Part shown: in pieces, positions 28,421 through 37,652 of the stretch
Position numbering within the stretch: position 1 is the stretch's first letter
Layout of the letters: every line of letters starts with the position of its first letter
The notes under the pieces: model-generated
Databases searched by the model: none
Told to the model about the DNA's origin: nothing
Seen by the model: only the letters and a program-made list of their open reading frames with translations
Source of the DNA: Streptomyces catenulae
GTDB lineage: Bacteria > Actinomycetota > Actinomycetes > Streptomycetales > Streptomycetaceae
Direction: 5' to 3'
NCBI RefSeq assembly: GCF_000718015.1
Contig: NZ_JODY01000033.1
Location: 1 to 64,000, forward strand
DNA length: 64,000 nt
Position numbers and translations under genes: made by a program

Positions 28421-29668
28421 TCACAGCCGGTGGGCCGCCCCGGCGGGTGTCGCCCCGCGGGTGTCCAGCAGCAGTTGGGCCTTGACCGACAGGCCCTGGA
28501 GGTCGTAGGTGCGGTGCGGCTGGAGGAGGACCGTGAGGTCGGCGTCGGCGGCGGACTCGTGGAGGGAGTCGGCGCGGGGGACCGGGCGGTCGAGGACGGT
28601 CCAGCGGGGGACGTACGGGTCGTGGTAGGTGATGTGGGCGCCGAGTTCCATCAGGCGGGCGGCGATCTCGCGGGCGGGGGCGCCCTCCTGGTCGCCGATG
28701 TCGGGCTTGTAGGTGACGCCGATGAGGAGGACGCGGGCGCCGCGGGCGGACTTGCCGTGCTCGTTGAGGAGGGTGGCGCAGCGCCGGGCGACGTAGCCGG
28801 GCATCCGGTCGTTGACCTCCTGCGCCAGTTCGACCATGCGCAGCGGGTAGCCGAGGGAACGGCCCTGGTAGGCGAGGTAGTTGGGGTCGACGGGGGCGGC
28901 GTGGCCGCCGACGCCGGGGCCGGGGCGGAACGCCTGGAAGCCGAAGGGTTTGGTCTCGGCGCAGCGGATGACGTCCCAGAGGTCGACGCCGATGTCGTGG
29001 CAGAAGACCGCCATCTCGTTCATCAGGGCGATGTTGAGGTGGCGGTAGTTGGTCTCCAGGAGTCCGGCGGTCTCGGCCTCGCGGGGGCCGCGGGCGCGGA
29101 CGACCTTGTCGGTGAGGCGGCCGTAGAAGGCGGCGGCGGCTTCGGTGCAGGCGGGGGTGAGGCCGCCGATGACCTTGGGGGTGTTGGCGTAGCCGTGGGT
29201 GCGGTTGCCGGGGTCGTGGCGCGGCGGGGAGCAGGCGAGGTGGAAGTCGCGCCCGGCGGTGAGCCCGGACCCCTCCTCCAGCAGGGGGCGGAGGAAGTCC
29301 TCGGTGGTGCCCGGGTAGGCGGCGGATTCGAGGACGACGGTGGTGTGCGGGCGGAGCCGGGCGGCGAGGGTGCGGGCCGCGTCGGCGACGGCGGTGAGGT
29401 CGAGGGCGCGGTCGGCGCCGAGCGGGGTGGGGGCGCAGATGACCGCGGTGCGGACCCGGCCGAGGGCGGCGGGGTCGTCGGTGGTGCGGAATCCGGCGGC
29501 GGTCAGCCGTCGCAGTTCGGTGGCGGTCAGCGGGCCGTCGGGGGCGGTGAGCGGGGCGGCGTGCGGGTCGGGGGCGTAGCCGACGGTGGAGATCCCGGCC
29601 GCGGTGGCGGCCCGGGCGAGGGGGAGGCCGAGGGGGCCGAGGCCGATGACGGCGAGGTCTGCGGGCAT
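28421..29668 (-). CDS. Nucleotide-sugar dehydrogenase homologue lacking catalytic Cys and Lys
   Basis: A 415-residue protein of the UDP-glucose/UDP-ManNAc dehydrogenase family. The Rossmann motif is AVIGLGPLGLPLA, the middle helix is LLETNYRHLNIALMNEMA, and the C-terminal domain has GVTYKPDIGDQEGAPAREIA. In working enzymes the central motifs are KLLENTFR and GGHCIPVDP. Here they read GLLETNYR and GGHAAPVDP, so both the catalytic Lys and the thiohemiacetal-forming Cys are missing. The fold should be intact, but a four-electron oxidation is not expected. The start at 29668 has AAGGGCGG upstream; an earlier ATG at 29707 is possible. It is divergent from glpD. Confidence 0.85.
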   Translation of the reverse strand: MPADLAVIGLGPLGLPLARAATAAGISTVGYAPDPHAAPLTAPDGPLTATELRRLTAAGFRTTDDPAALGRVRTAVICAPTPLGADRALDLTAVADAARTLAARLRPHTTVVLESAAYPGTTEDFLRPLLEEGSGLTAGRDFHLACSPPRHDPGNRTHGYANTPKVIGGLTPACTEAAAAFYGRLTDKVVRARGPREAETAGLLETNYRHLNIALMNEMAVFCHDIGVDLWDVIRCAETKPFGFQAFRPGPGVGGHAAPVDPNYLAYQGRSLGYPLRMVELAQEVNDRMPGYVARRCATLLNEHGKSARGARVLLIGVTYKPDIGDQEGAPAREIAARLMELGAHITYHDPYVPRWTVLDRPVPRADSLHESAADADLTVLLQPHRTYDLQGLSVKAQLLLDTRGATPAGAAHRL

Positions 29669-29860
29669 GCTGCTGCCGCCCTTCCCGAGCGATTCCGATT
29701 GACGCATAAGTAGACTAAGCCGACATTTCGCGCAGAATGGGAATTGGTGGATCAAGGTGGCGGGGTGTTGCCGCCGGTGGCGGCAGGGGGGAGTGACGGC
29801 AGCCGACGCGGACAGAATCGACCGACGGGGGTGTGGCCCCGATCACAGTGGGAGGCAGTG

Positions 29861-31567
29861 GTGAAAACAGCGACCCTGGGACCGGTGCAGCGCGCCGAGG
29901 CGCTCGCCCGGATGGCGGAACGGGAGCTCGACATTCTGGTGATCGGCGGCGGCGTCGTCGGCGCCGGAACCGTCCTGGACGCGGCGACCCGCGGGCTGGC
30001 CACCGGACTCGTCGAGGCGCGCGACTGGGCGGCGGGCACCTCCAGCCGCTCCAGCAAGCTCATCCACGGCGGACTGCGGTATCTGGAGATGCTGGACTTC
30101 GCGCTGGTACGGGAGGCGCTGAAGGAGCGCGGGCTGCTGCTGGAGCGGCTCGCCCCGCACCTGGTGAAGCCGGTGCCGTTCCTCTACCCGCTCCAGCACC
30201 ACGTCTGGGAGCGCTGCTACGCCGGTTCCGGGGTGGCGCTCTACGACGCGATGTCCCTCTCCTCCGGCCACGGTCGCGGGCTCCCCGTCCACCGGCACCT
30301 CTCGCACAAGCGGGCGCTGCGGGTCGCACCCTGTCTGCGTAAGGACGCGCTGGTGGGGGCGTTGCAGTACTACGACGCGCAGATGGACGACGCGCGGTTC
30401 GTCGAGACGCTGGTGCGCACCGCCGCCTCGTACGGCGCGCAGGTCGCCAACGGTGCGCGGGTGGTGGACTTCCTGCGCGAGGGCGAGCGGGTGGTCGGCG
30501 CGCGGGTCGAGGACGTCGAGTCGGGCGGTACGTACGAGATCCGGGCCCGGCAGATCGTCAACGCCACCGGGGTGTGGACCGACGACACCCAGGGGCTGAT
30601 CAACGAGCGCGGGCAGTTCCACGTCCGCGCCTCCAAGGGCATCCACCTCGTCGTCCCCAAGGACCGCATCCACTCCACGACCGGGCTGATCCTGCGCACC
30701 GAGAAGAGCGTGCTCTTCGTCATCCCCTGGGGGCGGCACTGGATCATCGGGACGACCGACACCGACTGGGATCTCGACAAGGCGCACCCGGCGGCGTCCA
30801 GCGCGGACATCGACTACCTCCTGGAGCATGTGAACTCCGTCCTCGCCACGCCGCTGACCAGGGACGACGTCGAGGGCGTCTATGCGGGGCTGCGGCCGCT
30901 GCTGGCCGGGGAGTCGGACGCGACGAGCAAGCTCTCCCGCGAGCACACCGTGGCGCACCCGGTGCCGGGCCTCGTCGTGGTCGCCGGGGGCAAGTACACG
31001 ACGTACCGGGTGATGGCGAAGGACGCGGTGGACGAGGCGGTGCACGGGCTCGACCAGCGGGTCGCGGAGTGCGTCACCGAGGACGTCCCGCTGCTCGGCG
31101 CCGAGGGGTACCGGGCGATGTGGAACGCCCGGGCGCGGATCGCGGCCCGCTCCGGGCTGCACGTCGCCCGCGTCGAGCATCTGCTGAACCGTTACGGCTC
31201 GCTGACCGAGGAGCTGCTGGAGCTGGTGGTGGCCGATCCGACGCTGGGCACGCCGCTGACCGGCGCGGAGGACTACCTCCGGGCCGAGGTGGTCTACGCC
31301 TGCACCCATGAGGGCGCCCGCCACCTCGACGACGTGCTGACCCGGCGCACCCGTATCTCCATCGAGACTTTCGACCGCGGCACCCGCTGCGCCCGCGAGG
31401 CGGCGGAGTTGATGGCCCCCGCGCTGGGCTGGGACGCGGCGCAGGTCGACAAGGAGGTCACGCACTACGAGAAGCGGGTCGAGGCGGAGCGGGAATCGCA
31501 GCGCCAGCCCGACGATCTGACGGCCGATGCGGCCCGGCTGGGCGCCCCGGACATCGTCCCGCTGTAG
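29861..31567 (+). CDS. glpD: Aerobic glycerol-3-phosphate dehydrogenase
   Basis: A 568-residue FAD enzyme that oxidises sn-glycerol-3-phosphate to dihydroxyacetone phosphate and passes electrons to the quinone pool at the membrane. The FAD-binding motif is ILVIGGGVVGAGTVLDAATRG, followed by TSSRSSKLIHGGLRYLE and, later, TTYRVMAKDAVDEAV. The C-terminal GlpD domain (about 420-540) ends in a charged tail. The GTG at 29861 is chosen for GGGAGG five to six bases upstream; a GTG one codon earlier is too close. No glycerol kinase or facilitator gene lies nearby. Confidence 0.94.
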   Translation: MKTATLGPVQRAEALARMAERELDILVIGGGVVGAGTVLDAATRGLATGLVEARDWAAGTSSRSSKLIHGGLRYLEMLDFALVREALKERGLLLERLAPHLVKPVPFLYPLQHHVWERCYAGSGVALYDAMSLSSGHGRGLPVHRHLSHKRALRVAPCLRKDALVGALQYYDAQMDDARFVETLVRTAASYGAQVANGARVVDFLREGERVVGARVEDVESGGTYEIRARQIVNATGVWTDDTQGLINERGQFHVRASKGIHLVVPKDRIHSTTGLILRTEKSVLFVIPWGRHWIIGTTDTDWDLDKAHPAASSADIDYLLEHVNSVLATPLTRDDVEGVYAGLRPLLAGESDATSKLSREHTVAHPVPGLVVVAGGKYTTYRVMAKDAVDEAVHGLDQRVAECVTEDVPLLGAEGYRAMWNARARIAARSGLHVARVEHLLNRYGSLTEELLELVVADPTLGTPLTGAEDYLRAEVVYACTHEGARHLDDVLTRRTRISIETFDRGTRCAREAAELMAPALGWDAAQVDKEVTHYEKRVEAERESQRQPDDLTADAARLGAPDIVPL

Positions 31568-31580
31568 GGGCGGGACGGGC

Positions 31581-32906
31581 TCAGGCGGCGGGGACGGGCG
31601 CGGCGCGGGCGGCGGTCCGCGGTGCGGCCGTCCCCGGCGCCTGAGTCGGCGTCGGGGTCGGCCCCGGCTTCGGCTTGGGGCAGAACTCCGCGGTCAGCAC
31701 CGCGTCGCCGCCCGCGCGGGGGCCGGGGGCGTCGGTGTTGAGGCGGTAGCTGACGAGGTGTCGGCCGTCCTCGGAGGCGGCGGTGCGGGCGTACGAGCCG
31801 TGGATGTCGCCGTTGTGGCCCCAGACGGTCACCCCGCAGGACAGCCGGGTGGCGTAGACGCCGAGGCCGTAGGTGCCGTGGGTGGCGCGCTCGTCGCGGA
31901 GCGCGGTCAGCTCGTGCGGGGGCAGCAGCCGGCCGCCGAGGAGGGCGGCGAAGAAGCGGTTGAGGTCGTCGAGGGTGGTGACCATCTCCCCGGCGGCCCC
32001 CGCCCAGCTGGGGTTCAGCTCGGTGGCGTCGAGCCGCCCGTGAGCGGTGCGGAAGTAGGCGCGGCCGTGCGGGCGGGGCAGGGCGGTGCGGGTCCCGGGG
32101 AAGCTGGTCCCGGTCAGCCCGACGGGGGTGAGTATCCGGCGGCGGATCTCGTCGGCGTAGCGGCGGCCGGTGACCGCCTCGACGATCAGACCGAGGACGA
32201 GGTAGTTGGTGTTGGAGTAGGCGTAGCGGGCGCCGGGGGCGGCGCCCGGCGGGTGGCGCAGTGCGCGGCGCAGCAGCTCGGCGGGGGTGTGGCTGTCGTA
32301 GCGGTGGACGGCGAAGTCCGGGCCGGTCAGGTGCAGGGCCGGGTCGTCGGTGTAGTTGAAGAGTCCGCTGGTGTGGTCCAGGAGCTGGCGGACCGTCACC
32401 CGGGACAGCGGGGCCAGACGGGCGCGGGACAGGCCCGGCGGCGTCCGGTGGCCGGTCGTCAGGAGCCGGGCGGCGGAGCCGTCCAGGGCGAGCCGCCGCT
32501 CCGCGGCGAGCTGGAGGACCACCGTGGCGACCAGCGTCTTGGTGAGGCTGCCCGCCCGGAAGTGGTCCCGGCGTTCCATGGGGCGGCGGGTGCGCAGATC
32601 GGCGAACCCGGCGGCGGAGAAGCGGGCGGCGGTGAATTTCCCGCCCCGGACGACCAGGGCGGCGGCGCCGGGGGCGCCCGCGGCGACCAGGGCGCGCAGC
32701 GCGGGCGCCGTGGTGTCGGGCGGCCGGGGGGCCAAAACCGGCGCCGACAGCCGGTGGTGGTGCGTACAGCCGGTGAGCAGCAGGCAGGAGAGGGCCAGGA
32801 ACGCCGCCAGGAGGGGGCGCGCGGTGGGTGGGCGGCGGCGCGCGGGAGGCGCGGGCGGGCGCCGGACCGCGCCCGGGGGAGCGGGGTGCGGCCGTTGCGT
32901 CGTCAT
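31581..32906 (-). CDS. Serine hydrolase / penicillin-binding-protein-like lipoprotein
   Basis: A 441-residue beta-lactamase/D-alanyl-D-alanine carboxypeptidase (class C fold) protein. A basic, Pro-rich N-terminus leads to a hydrophobic core ending in a lipobox (LLLTGCTH), so it should be a surface lipoprotein. The active-site motifs are SLTK (SxxK), YSNTNY (YxN) and WGHNGD (the HxG triad). It may trim cell-wall peptides or cleave esters or D-peptides; beta-lactam resistance is possible but not implied. It is convergent with glpD (13 bp between the stops) and divergent from the kinase pair. Confidence 0.86.
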   Translation of the reverse strand: MTTQRPHPAPPGAVRRPPAPPARRRPPTARPLLAAFLALSCLLLTGCTHHHRLSAPVLAPRPPDTTAPALRALVAAGAPGAAALVVRGGKFTAARFSAAGFADLRTRRPMERRDHFRAGSLTKTLVATVVLQLAAERRLALDGSAARLLTTGHRTPPGLSRARLAPLSRVTVRQLLDHTSGLFNYTDDPALHLTGPDFAVHRYDSHTPAELLRRALRHPPGAAPGARYAYSNTNYLVLGLIVEAVTGRRYADEIRRRILTPVGLTGTSFPGTRTALPRPHGRAYFRTAHGRLDATELNPSWAGAAGEMVTTLDDLNRFFAALLGGRLLPPHELTALRDERATHGTYGLGVYATRLSCGVTVWGHNGDIHGSYARTAASEDGRHLVSYRLNTDAPGPRAGGDAVLTAEFCPKPKPGPTPTPTQAPGTAAPRTAARAAPVPAA

Positions 32907-33094
32907 CGGGGGTCCCGTCCTTCGGGCCGTCGTGGCGGGTGCGCGCGGCACTGTACGTCACGGCCCCGGGCCTTCCGCACCCTCGCGGATGAGAGAGAAT
33001 GAAGGCTCTGCCAGGGTGGGTTGTCCGAGTTGGGCCAGTTTGGCGCCGATGGGAATCGGGGCCGCCAACTCGGCTGGATTGCAGAGGGGATTCA

Positions 33095-35131
33095 GTGGGC
33101 GACGAGGTCGAGATGGACGGCAAGGAGGGCAGGCTGCTCGCCGGCCGGTACCGGCTCGCCGGAGTCCTCGGCCGCGGCGGCATGGGCACCGTCTGGCGGG
33201 CGCGCGACGAGGTGCTGGGCCGTACGGTCGCGGTCAAGGAACTGCGCTTCCCCGGCGGCGTCGAGGAGGACGAGAAGCGGCGCCTGATCACCCGCACGCT
33301 GCGGGAGGCCAAGGCGATCGCCCGGATCCGCAACAACGGCGCGGTGACGGTCTACGACGTGGTCGACGAGGACGACCGGCCGTGGATCGTCATGGAGCTG
33401 GTCGAGGGGCGCTCCCTCGCCGAACTGGTGCGCGACGACGGTCCGCTCACCCCGCACCGCGCCGCCGAGGTGGGCCTCGCCGTCCTCGACGTGCTGCGCG
33501 CCGCGCACCGCGAGGGCATCCTGCACCGCGACGTGAAGCCGTCGAACGTGCTGATGTCGGACGACGGCCGGGTCGTGCTGACCGACTTCGGCATCGCCCA
33601 GGTCGAGGGCGACCCGTCGGTGACCTCCACCGGCATGCTCGTCGGCGCCCCCTCGTACATCTCGCCGGAGCGCGCCCGCGGCCACAAGCCGGGCCCGCCC
33701 GCCGACCTGTGGTCCCTGGGCGGTCTGCTCTACGCCTGCGTCGAGGGCGTGCCGCCGTACGACAAGGGCTCCGCCATCGCGACGCTGACGGCGGTGATGA
33801 CCGAGCCGCTGGAGCCGCCGAAGCACGCCGGACCGCTGTCCGACGTCATCTGCGGGCTGCTGGTCAAGGACCCGGGCGGGCGGTTGGACGACGCCGGGGC
33901 GCGGGTGCTGCTGGAGAAGGCGGTGAGCGCGCCGGAGAAGCCCGAACCGCCGCTGGACGCGACGCGGGCGATGGCGCTGCCGGTGGTGCCCGAGGAGGCT
34001 CCGCCGCGTCCGGCGGCGGCGCCGAAGCCCGCGCCCAGGCCGCCCAAGTCCCGGCAGCGCAAGCCGAAGCAGACGCCGGGGACGGCCGCCGGTGCGCCCG
34101 CCGCCGCGCCGCGGAAGCCGACCGCGAAGGCGTCGCCCGCGGCTCCGGAGAAGCCGTCCGCCGCCCCGGGCGGCGGGTCCGCGAAGGCGGCGGGCCCGAC
34201 CCGGCCGGGCTTCGACGGCGAGGCGGCCAAGGAGCGGATGCGCGACGCGCTGAAGACGGTGCGCGCCGCCGCCGCGTCGGCCGCCTCCTCCGCGGCGTCG
34301 GCGGCGTCCGCGGCGCGCTCCGGTTCGGGTGCGGGCTCCGGCGCGTCCGGTGCGGGCGGCGGTCGGCCGCCGCGGGCGTCGGTCACCGATGTGGTGCCGC
34401 GCCGCACCCTGATCATCATCGCGGTGGTCGTGGCGCTCGCCGTCGTGGCCGCGATCCTCGGGTTCGCGCTGTCCGGCGGCGACTCCGGCAACAGCGCCCG
34501 GGCGGGCCGGGACATCGAGGCGACGGCGGCGCGGACGCACGCCTCGCAGGGCGGCGGCGTGCCCGACGGCGGTACGTCCACCCCGTCCGACCGGGCCCCG
34601 GCGTCGCCCGGCGCCGGGGACGACGGCACGCAGGACGGCGACGGCAAGGGGAAGGACGACAAGAAGGACGAGCTGCCCGCCGGGTACGCGAAGGTCACCA
34701 ACGGCGACTTCCACTTCCGCGTCGCGATGCCCAAGGGCTGGCACCGTACGGGCACCTCGGGGCAGAACTCCGGCGCCATCTTCAGCAAGGACGGCGGCTA
34801 CCCGCGGATCCAGATCGACTACAACGCCACGCCCGGCAAGGACGCGGCGGCCTCCTGGCGGAAGCTGGAGACGTCGGTGCGCGCCACGACGCCCGACTAC
34901 CACCGGATCGCCATCAAGTCCGTGGCGTGGCGGGACTACCCGACGGTCGCCGACTGGTCGTTCACCCGCACCTCGCACGGCGAGAAGGTACGGGTGCTCA
35001 ACCGCGGTTTCCGGGCGGACGACAAGCACGGCTACGCGATCATGATCAGCTGCAAGGCGGACGCCTGGTCGGGTGACGAGTGCACGAAGCTGCGGGACAC
35101 GGCGTTCGCGACCTTCGCCGTCAAGGACTGA
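33095..35131 (+). CDS. Membrane Ser/Thr protein kinase (PknB type)
   Basis: A 678-residue kinase with all catalytic motifs: Gly loop LGRGGMGTVWRA, VAVKEL, HRDVKPSNVLMS, TDFGIAQ and SPERARG. The kinase domain spans about 15-275. A long Ala/Pro/Lys-rich linker leads to one membrane segment (TLIIIAVVVALAVVAAILGF, about 435-456), then an external part: a disordered Asp/Gly/Lys stretch and a folded domain of about 150 residues (FHFRVAMPKGWHRTG to CTKLRDTAFATFAV). The GTG at 33095 follows AGAGGGGA five bases away. It is the first of two related genes; the second is a pseudokinase. The outer domains of the two appear related. Confidence 0.93.
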   Translation: MGDEVEMDGKEGRLLAGRYRLAGVLGRGGMGTVWRARDEVLGRTVAVKELRFPGGVEEDEKRRLITRTLREAKAIARIRNNGAVTVYDVVDEDDRPWIVMELVEGRSLAELVRDDGPLTPHRAAEVGLAVLDVLRAAHREGILHRDVKPSNVLMSDDGRVVLTDFGIAQVEGDPSVTSTGMLVGAPSYISPERARGHKPGPPADLWSLGGLLYACVEGVPPYDKGSAIATLTAVMTEPLEPPKHAGPLSDVICGLLVKDPGGRLDDAGARVLLEKAVSAPEKPEPPLDATRAMALPVVPEEAPPRPAAAPKPAPRPPKSRQRKPKQTPGTAAGAPAAAPRKPTAKASPAAPEKPSAAPGGGSAKAAGPTRPGFDGEAAKERMRDALKTVRAAAASAASSAASAASAARSGSGAGSGASGAGGGRPPRASVTDVVPRRTLIIIAVVVALAVVAAILGFALSGGDSGNSARAGRDIEATAARTHASQGGGVPDGGTSTPSDRAPASPGAGDDGTQDGDGKGKDDKKDELPAGYAKVTNGDFHFRVAMPKGWHRTGTSGQNSGAIFSKDGGYPRIQIDYNATPGKDAAASWRKLETSVRATTPDYHRIAIKSVAWRDYPTVADWSFTRTSHGEKVRVLNRGFRADDKHGYAIMISCKADAWSGDECTKLRDTAFATFAVKD

Positions 35132-35333
35132 CGGACCGTCGGCCCGGCGGCGACAGGCCGCGCGCCGTTCGCCCGGAGCGGGCCGCAACCGCCGCTCCGG
35201 GCACGTATCGTGAGATTCACAAGGCTGTTCGGGCCCGTGCGGTGCGGGTCCGGTGCGGGCGGCCCGGGCGGGCGCCCGCGGGGGACGCGGCGCCGGTGCG
35301 GCGACCGCGCGGCACACAGGCAGGGGAGGCGTC

Positions 35334-37469
35334 GTGGAGCGGTACGCGGGGCGGATGCTCGCGGAGCGTTACCGTCTGCCGCTGCGGCCCGGCGGTGCGG
35401 ACGGCGCCACGGTGCTGCGCGCCCTCGACACCTACAGCTCGCAGGAGGTGCTGCTGCGTCAGGTGCCGCTGCCCGAGGTGGTGGAGGCGGAGTTCGCCGA
35501 CGCGCCGGGCGGCCGGTCCGTGCCCGGGCGGGCCGGTGCGGCGGAGGCGGCCCGCGATCCGCGGGACCCGGTCGTACGCCGGGCGTTCCTGGCGGCGACC
35601 CGCGCCGCGCAGCTGCCGGACCATCCCCTGCTCGACCAGGTCTTCGACGTCTTCGTGGCGGAGGGCGCGCTGTGGATCGCCGGTGAGCTGATCGCCGCCC
35701 GCCCGCTCGCCGCGCTGCTCGCCGAGGGCCCGATGGCGCCGCAGCGGGCCGCCGAGATCGGCGCGGATGTCCTCACCGCCCTGCGCACCCTGCACGCCCG
35801 GGGCTGGGTGCACCGCAACATCACCGACCGTACGGTCCTGATCTGCGACGACGGCCGCGCGGTGCTCGGCGGCCTGGCGGTGGGCGCGGCCCAGGAGGCG
35901 CTGTGCGGGACGGAGGCGATGCCGCTGCCGGTCCCGGTACCGGCGCCGACCCGGGGCCCCGAGGTGGCGGAGGCCACGGGGGAGCCCGACGGCGAGGCGG
36001 CGGAGGGCGACACCGGGGACGGCTCCGCGGACGCCACCGTCGCGGAGCCCGGCGGCCCGGCCCCCGCGGCCCCCGCTGACCCCGCACCCGAGATCCCGGC
36101 CCCCGCGGGCCCCACCCCGGCGCTCCCGGCCATCCCCGCCCCTACGGGTTCCGCCCCTACGGGTTCCGCTCCCGCCGGTGCCGGGCTCGTCGCCGGGCGG
36201 GTGCGGGAGATGCGGTTGGCGCTGGTCGGGCCGGTCGTCGAGCGGTGGGCGCCGGAGCAGGCGGCACCGGCCGGGTCCGGTACCTGGGGCGCGGTGGGTC
36301 CGGGCACCGATCTGTGGGCGCTCGGCGCGCTGCTCTTCCGCTGTGTGCAGGGCCATCCGCCGTATCCGGAGGAGGACGCGGCGGAGCTGGCCCGGATGGT
36401 CTGCGCGCACCGCCCGGCACCCGCCGGTGCCTGCGGCCCGCTGCGGCCCGCCGTCGAGGCGCTGCTCGGCCCGGATCCGGTCGCCCGGCCCGCGGTCGGC
36501 CCGCTCCTCGCCGTGCTGCGCGAGGTGACCCGTGGCGCGACCGAACCGGAGCTGGACAGCGGCCTCGTCACCCTCCCCGCCCGTGGCGCGGCCGACCCGC
36601 GGCGGCTGCCGGAGGTCCGGCGCCGCGGCGAACTGGTCCGCAAGGGGCGCCCGGGCCGGACGCGCTCCGCCGCGCCGTCCGCCCCGGCGCCGCAGCCGCC
36701 CGGCCGGAAGGCCCGCGCGGCGGTGGCCGACCGGCACGAGCCGCCCGGCCTCGCCGCGCCCGCCCCGGGCCGGGCGCCGAAGCCGCCGCGCGCCCGCGGG
36801 CCGCGCCATCTGGGCCCGTTGCTGCTGGTGCTGGTCCTGCTGCTGATGGCGGGCGCGGTGGCGTGCGTCGTGCTGTTCCTGCCGGACGCCGGTGAGGAGG
36901 CCCACGGCCGTACGGGCACCGGCACCTCGGGCGCACCGTCGCCCGCCGCCACCGTCCCGGACGACGACCGTGGCGCCCCGCCCGTGGGCAGCCCGCAGAC
37001 CACCACTCCGGCCGGTCTCGCCACCGGCTTCGCGGTCCGTAAGGACCCGGCCGGTTTCCAGATCGCGGTCCGTGCGGACTGGCAGCGGCGGGGGCGGGAC
37101 GGGCACGACCGGATCCGCTACACCGGCGGCGACTACGAGCTGGTCGTGGTGCCGGGCCGGGACACCGTCGCTGCGTTCGGCGCCGATCCGATGGCCTACC
37201 AGCAGGACAGGGAGCCGGAGTTGGCGGCGTACCGCGCCGCCGACTGGGCGTCCGCGTCCGGGTTGCGGCGGATGGACGTCGGGCGGACGGCGATGGCCGA
37301 GGGCGGCTTCAGCTGGAAGGACGGCAGCGGCCGTGAGGTCTACGTCCGCAACCTCGCCATGATCCACCAGGGCCGCTACCACCTCGTCCAGGTCATCGGC
37401 CCCAAGTCCGGCAGCCGCACCGTCGACCGCCTCTACGACCAGGCCACGGGCTCGTACCGGCCCAACTGA
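35334..37469 (+). CDS. Membrane pseudokinase paired with the upstream Ser/Thr kinase
   Basis: A 711-residue protein with the layout of the preceding kinase: kinase-like domain, Ala/Pro-rich insert, one membrane segment (PLLLVLVLLLMAGAVACVVLFL, about 494-516) and a folded outer domain (FQIAVRADWQRRGRDGHD through GRYHLVQVIG). Key residues are gone. The Gly loop is PLRPGGADG, the VAIK position reads VLLRQV without Lys, HRD is HRN (about 158-160), and the DFG region is LGGLAVG. The C-lobe segment GTDLWALGALLFRCVQGHPPYP survives. It should bind partners rather than phosphorylate. The GTG at 35334 has AGGGGAGG upstream. It could sense the same outside signal as its neighbour. Confidence 0.9.
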   Translation: MERYAGRMLAERYRLPLRPGGADGATVLRALDTYSSQEVLLRQVPLPEVVEAEFADAPGGRSVPGRAGAAEAARDPRDPVVRRAFLAATRAAQLPDHPLLDQVFDVFVAEGALWIAGELIAARPLAALLAEGPMAPQRAAEIGADVLTALRTLHARGWVHRNITDRTVLICDDGRAVLGGLAVGAAQEALCGTEAMPLPVPVPAPTRGPEVAEATGEPDGEAAEGDTGDGSADATVAEPGGPAPAAPADPAPEIPAPAGPTPALPAIPAPTGSAPTGSAPAGAGLVAGRVREMRLALVGPVVERWAPEQAAPAGSGTWGAVGPGTDLWALGALLFRCVQGHPPYPEEDAAELARMVCAHRPAPAGACGPLRPAVEALLGPDPVARPAVGPLLAVLREVTRGATEPELDSGLVTLPARGAADPRRLPEVRRRGELVRKGRPGRTRSAAPSAPAPQPPGRKARAAVADRHEPPGLAAPAPGRAPKPPRARGPRHLGPLLLVLVLLLMAGAVACVVLFLPDAGEEAHGRTGTGTSGAPSPAATVPDDDRGAPPVGSPQTTTPAGLATGFAVRKDPAGFQIAVRADWQRRGRDGHDRIRYTGGDYELVVVPGRDTVAAFGADPMAYQQDREPELAAYRAADWASASGLRRMDVGRTAMAEGGFSWKDGSGREVYVRNLAMIHQGRYHLVQVIGPKSGSRTVDRLYDQATGSYRPN

Positions 37470-37581
37470 CCGCCGATTCCGCCTCCTCGCGGACCGGCTC
37501 CCGCTCCCGGGGGCCGGTCCGTCGTGCGTCCGCGTGCCCATCTCCCAAGCCTTGTCGGCCTCGTGCGGCCGGAGCTAGCCT

Positions 37582-37606
37582 CATATCTGACGGAGCATCA
37601 GATATG
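37582..37606. promoter_or_regulatory. TetR-type palindrome, site 1 (amidohydrolase / acyl-CoA dehydrogenase operon)
   Basis: CATATCTGA and TCAGATATG are perfect 9-bp inverted repeats around CGGAGCA. The core TCTGACGgagCATCAGA matches the shared palindrome TCTGACGnnnCGTCAGA with one change. It lies 46 bp before the amidohydrolase start. Confidence 0.85.
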
Positions 37607-37652
37607 GCGGATCGGGCAGTGGGGTCCGGCCGGTCCGGGTGAGGGGATTCCG

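Noticed and set aside
37582..37606. Rho-independent terminator for the pseudokinase gene
   Set aside because: The palindrome is AT-containing with a seven-base centre and recurs in the same form at other promoters, so an operator is the better reading.
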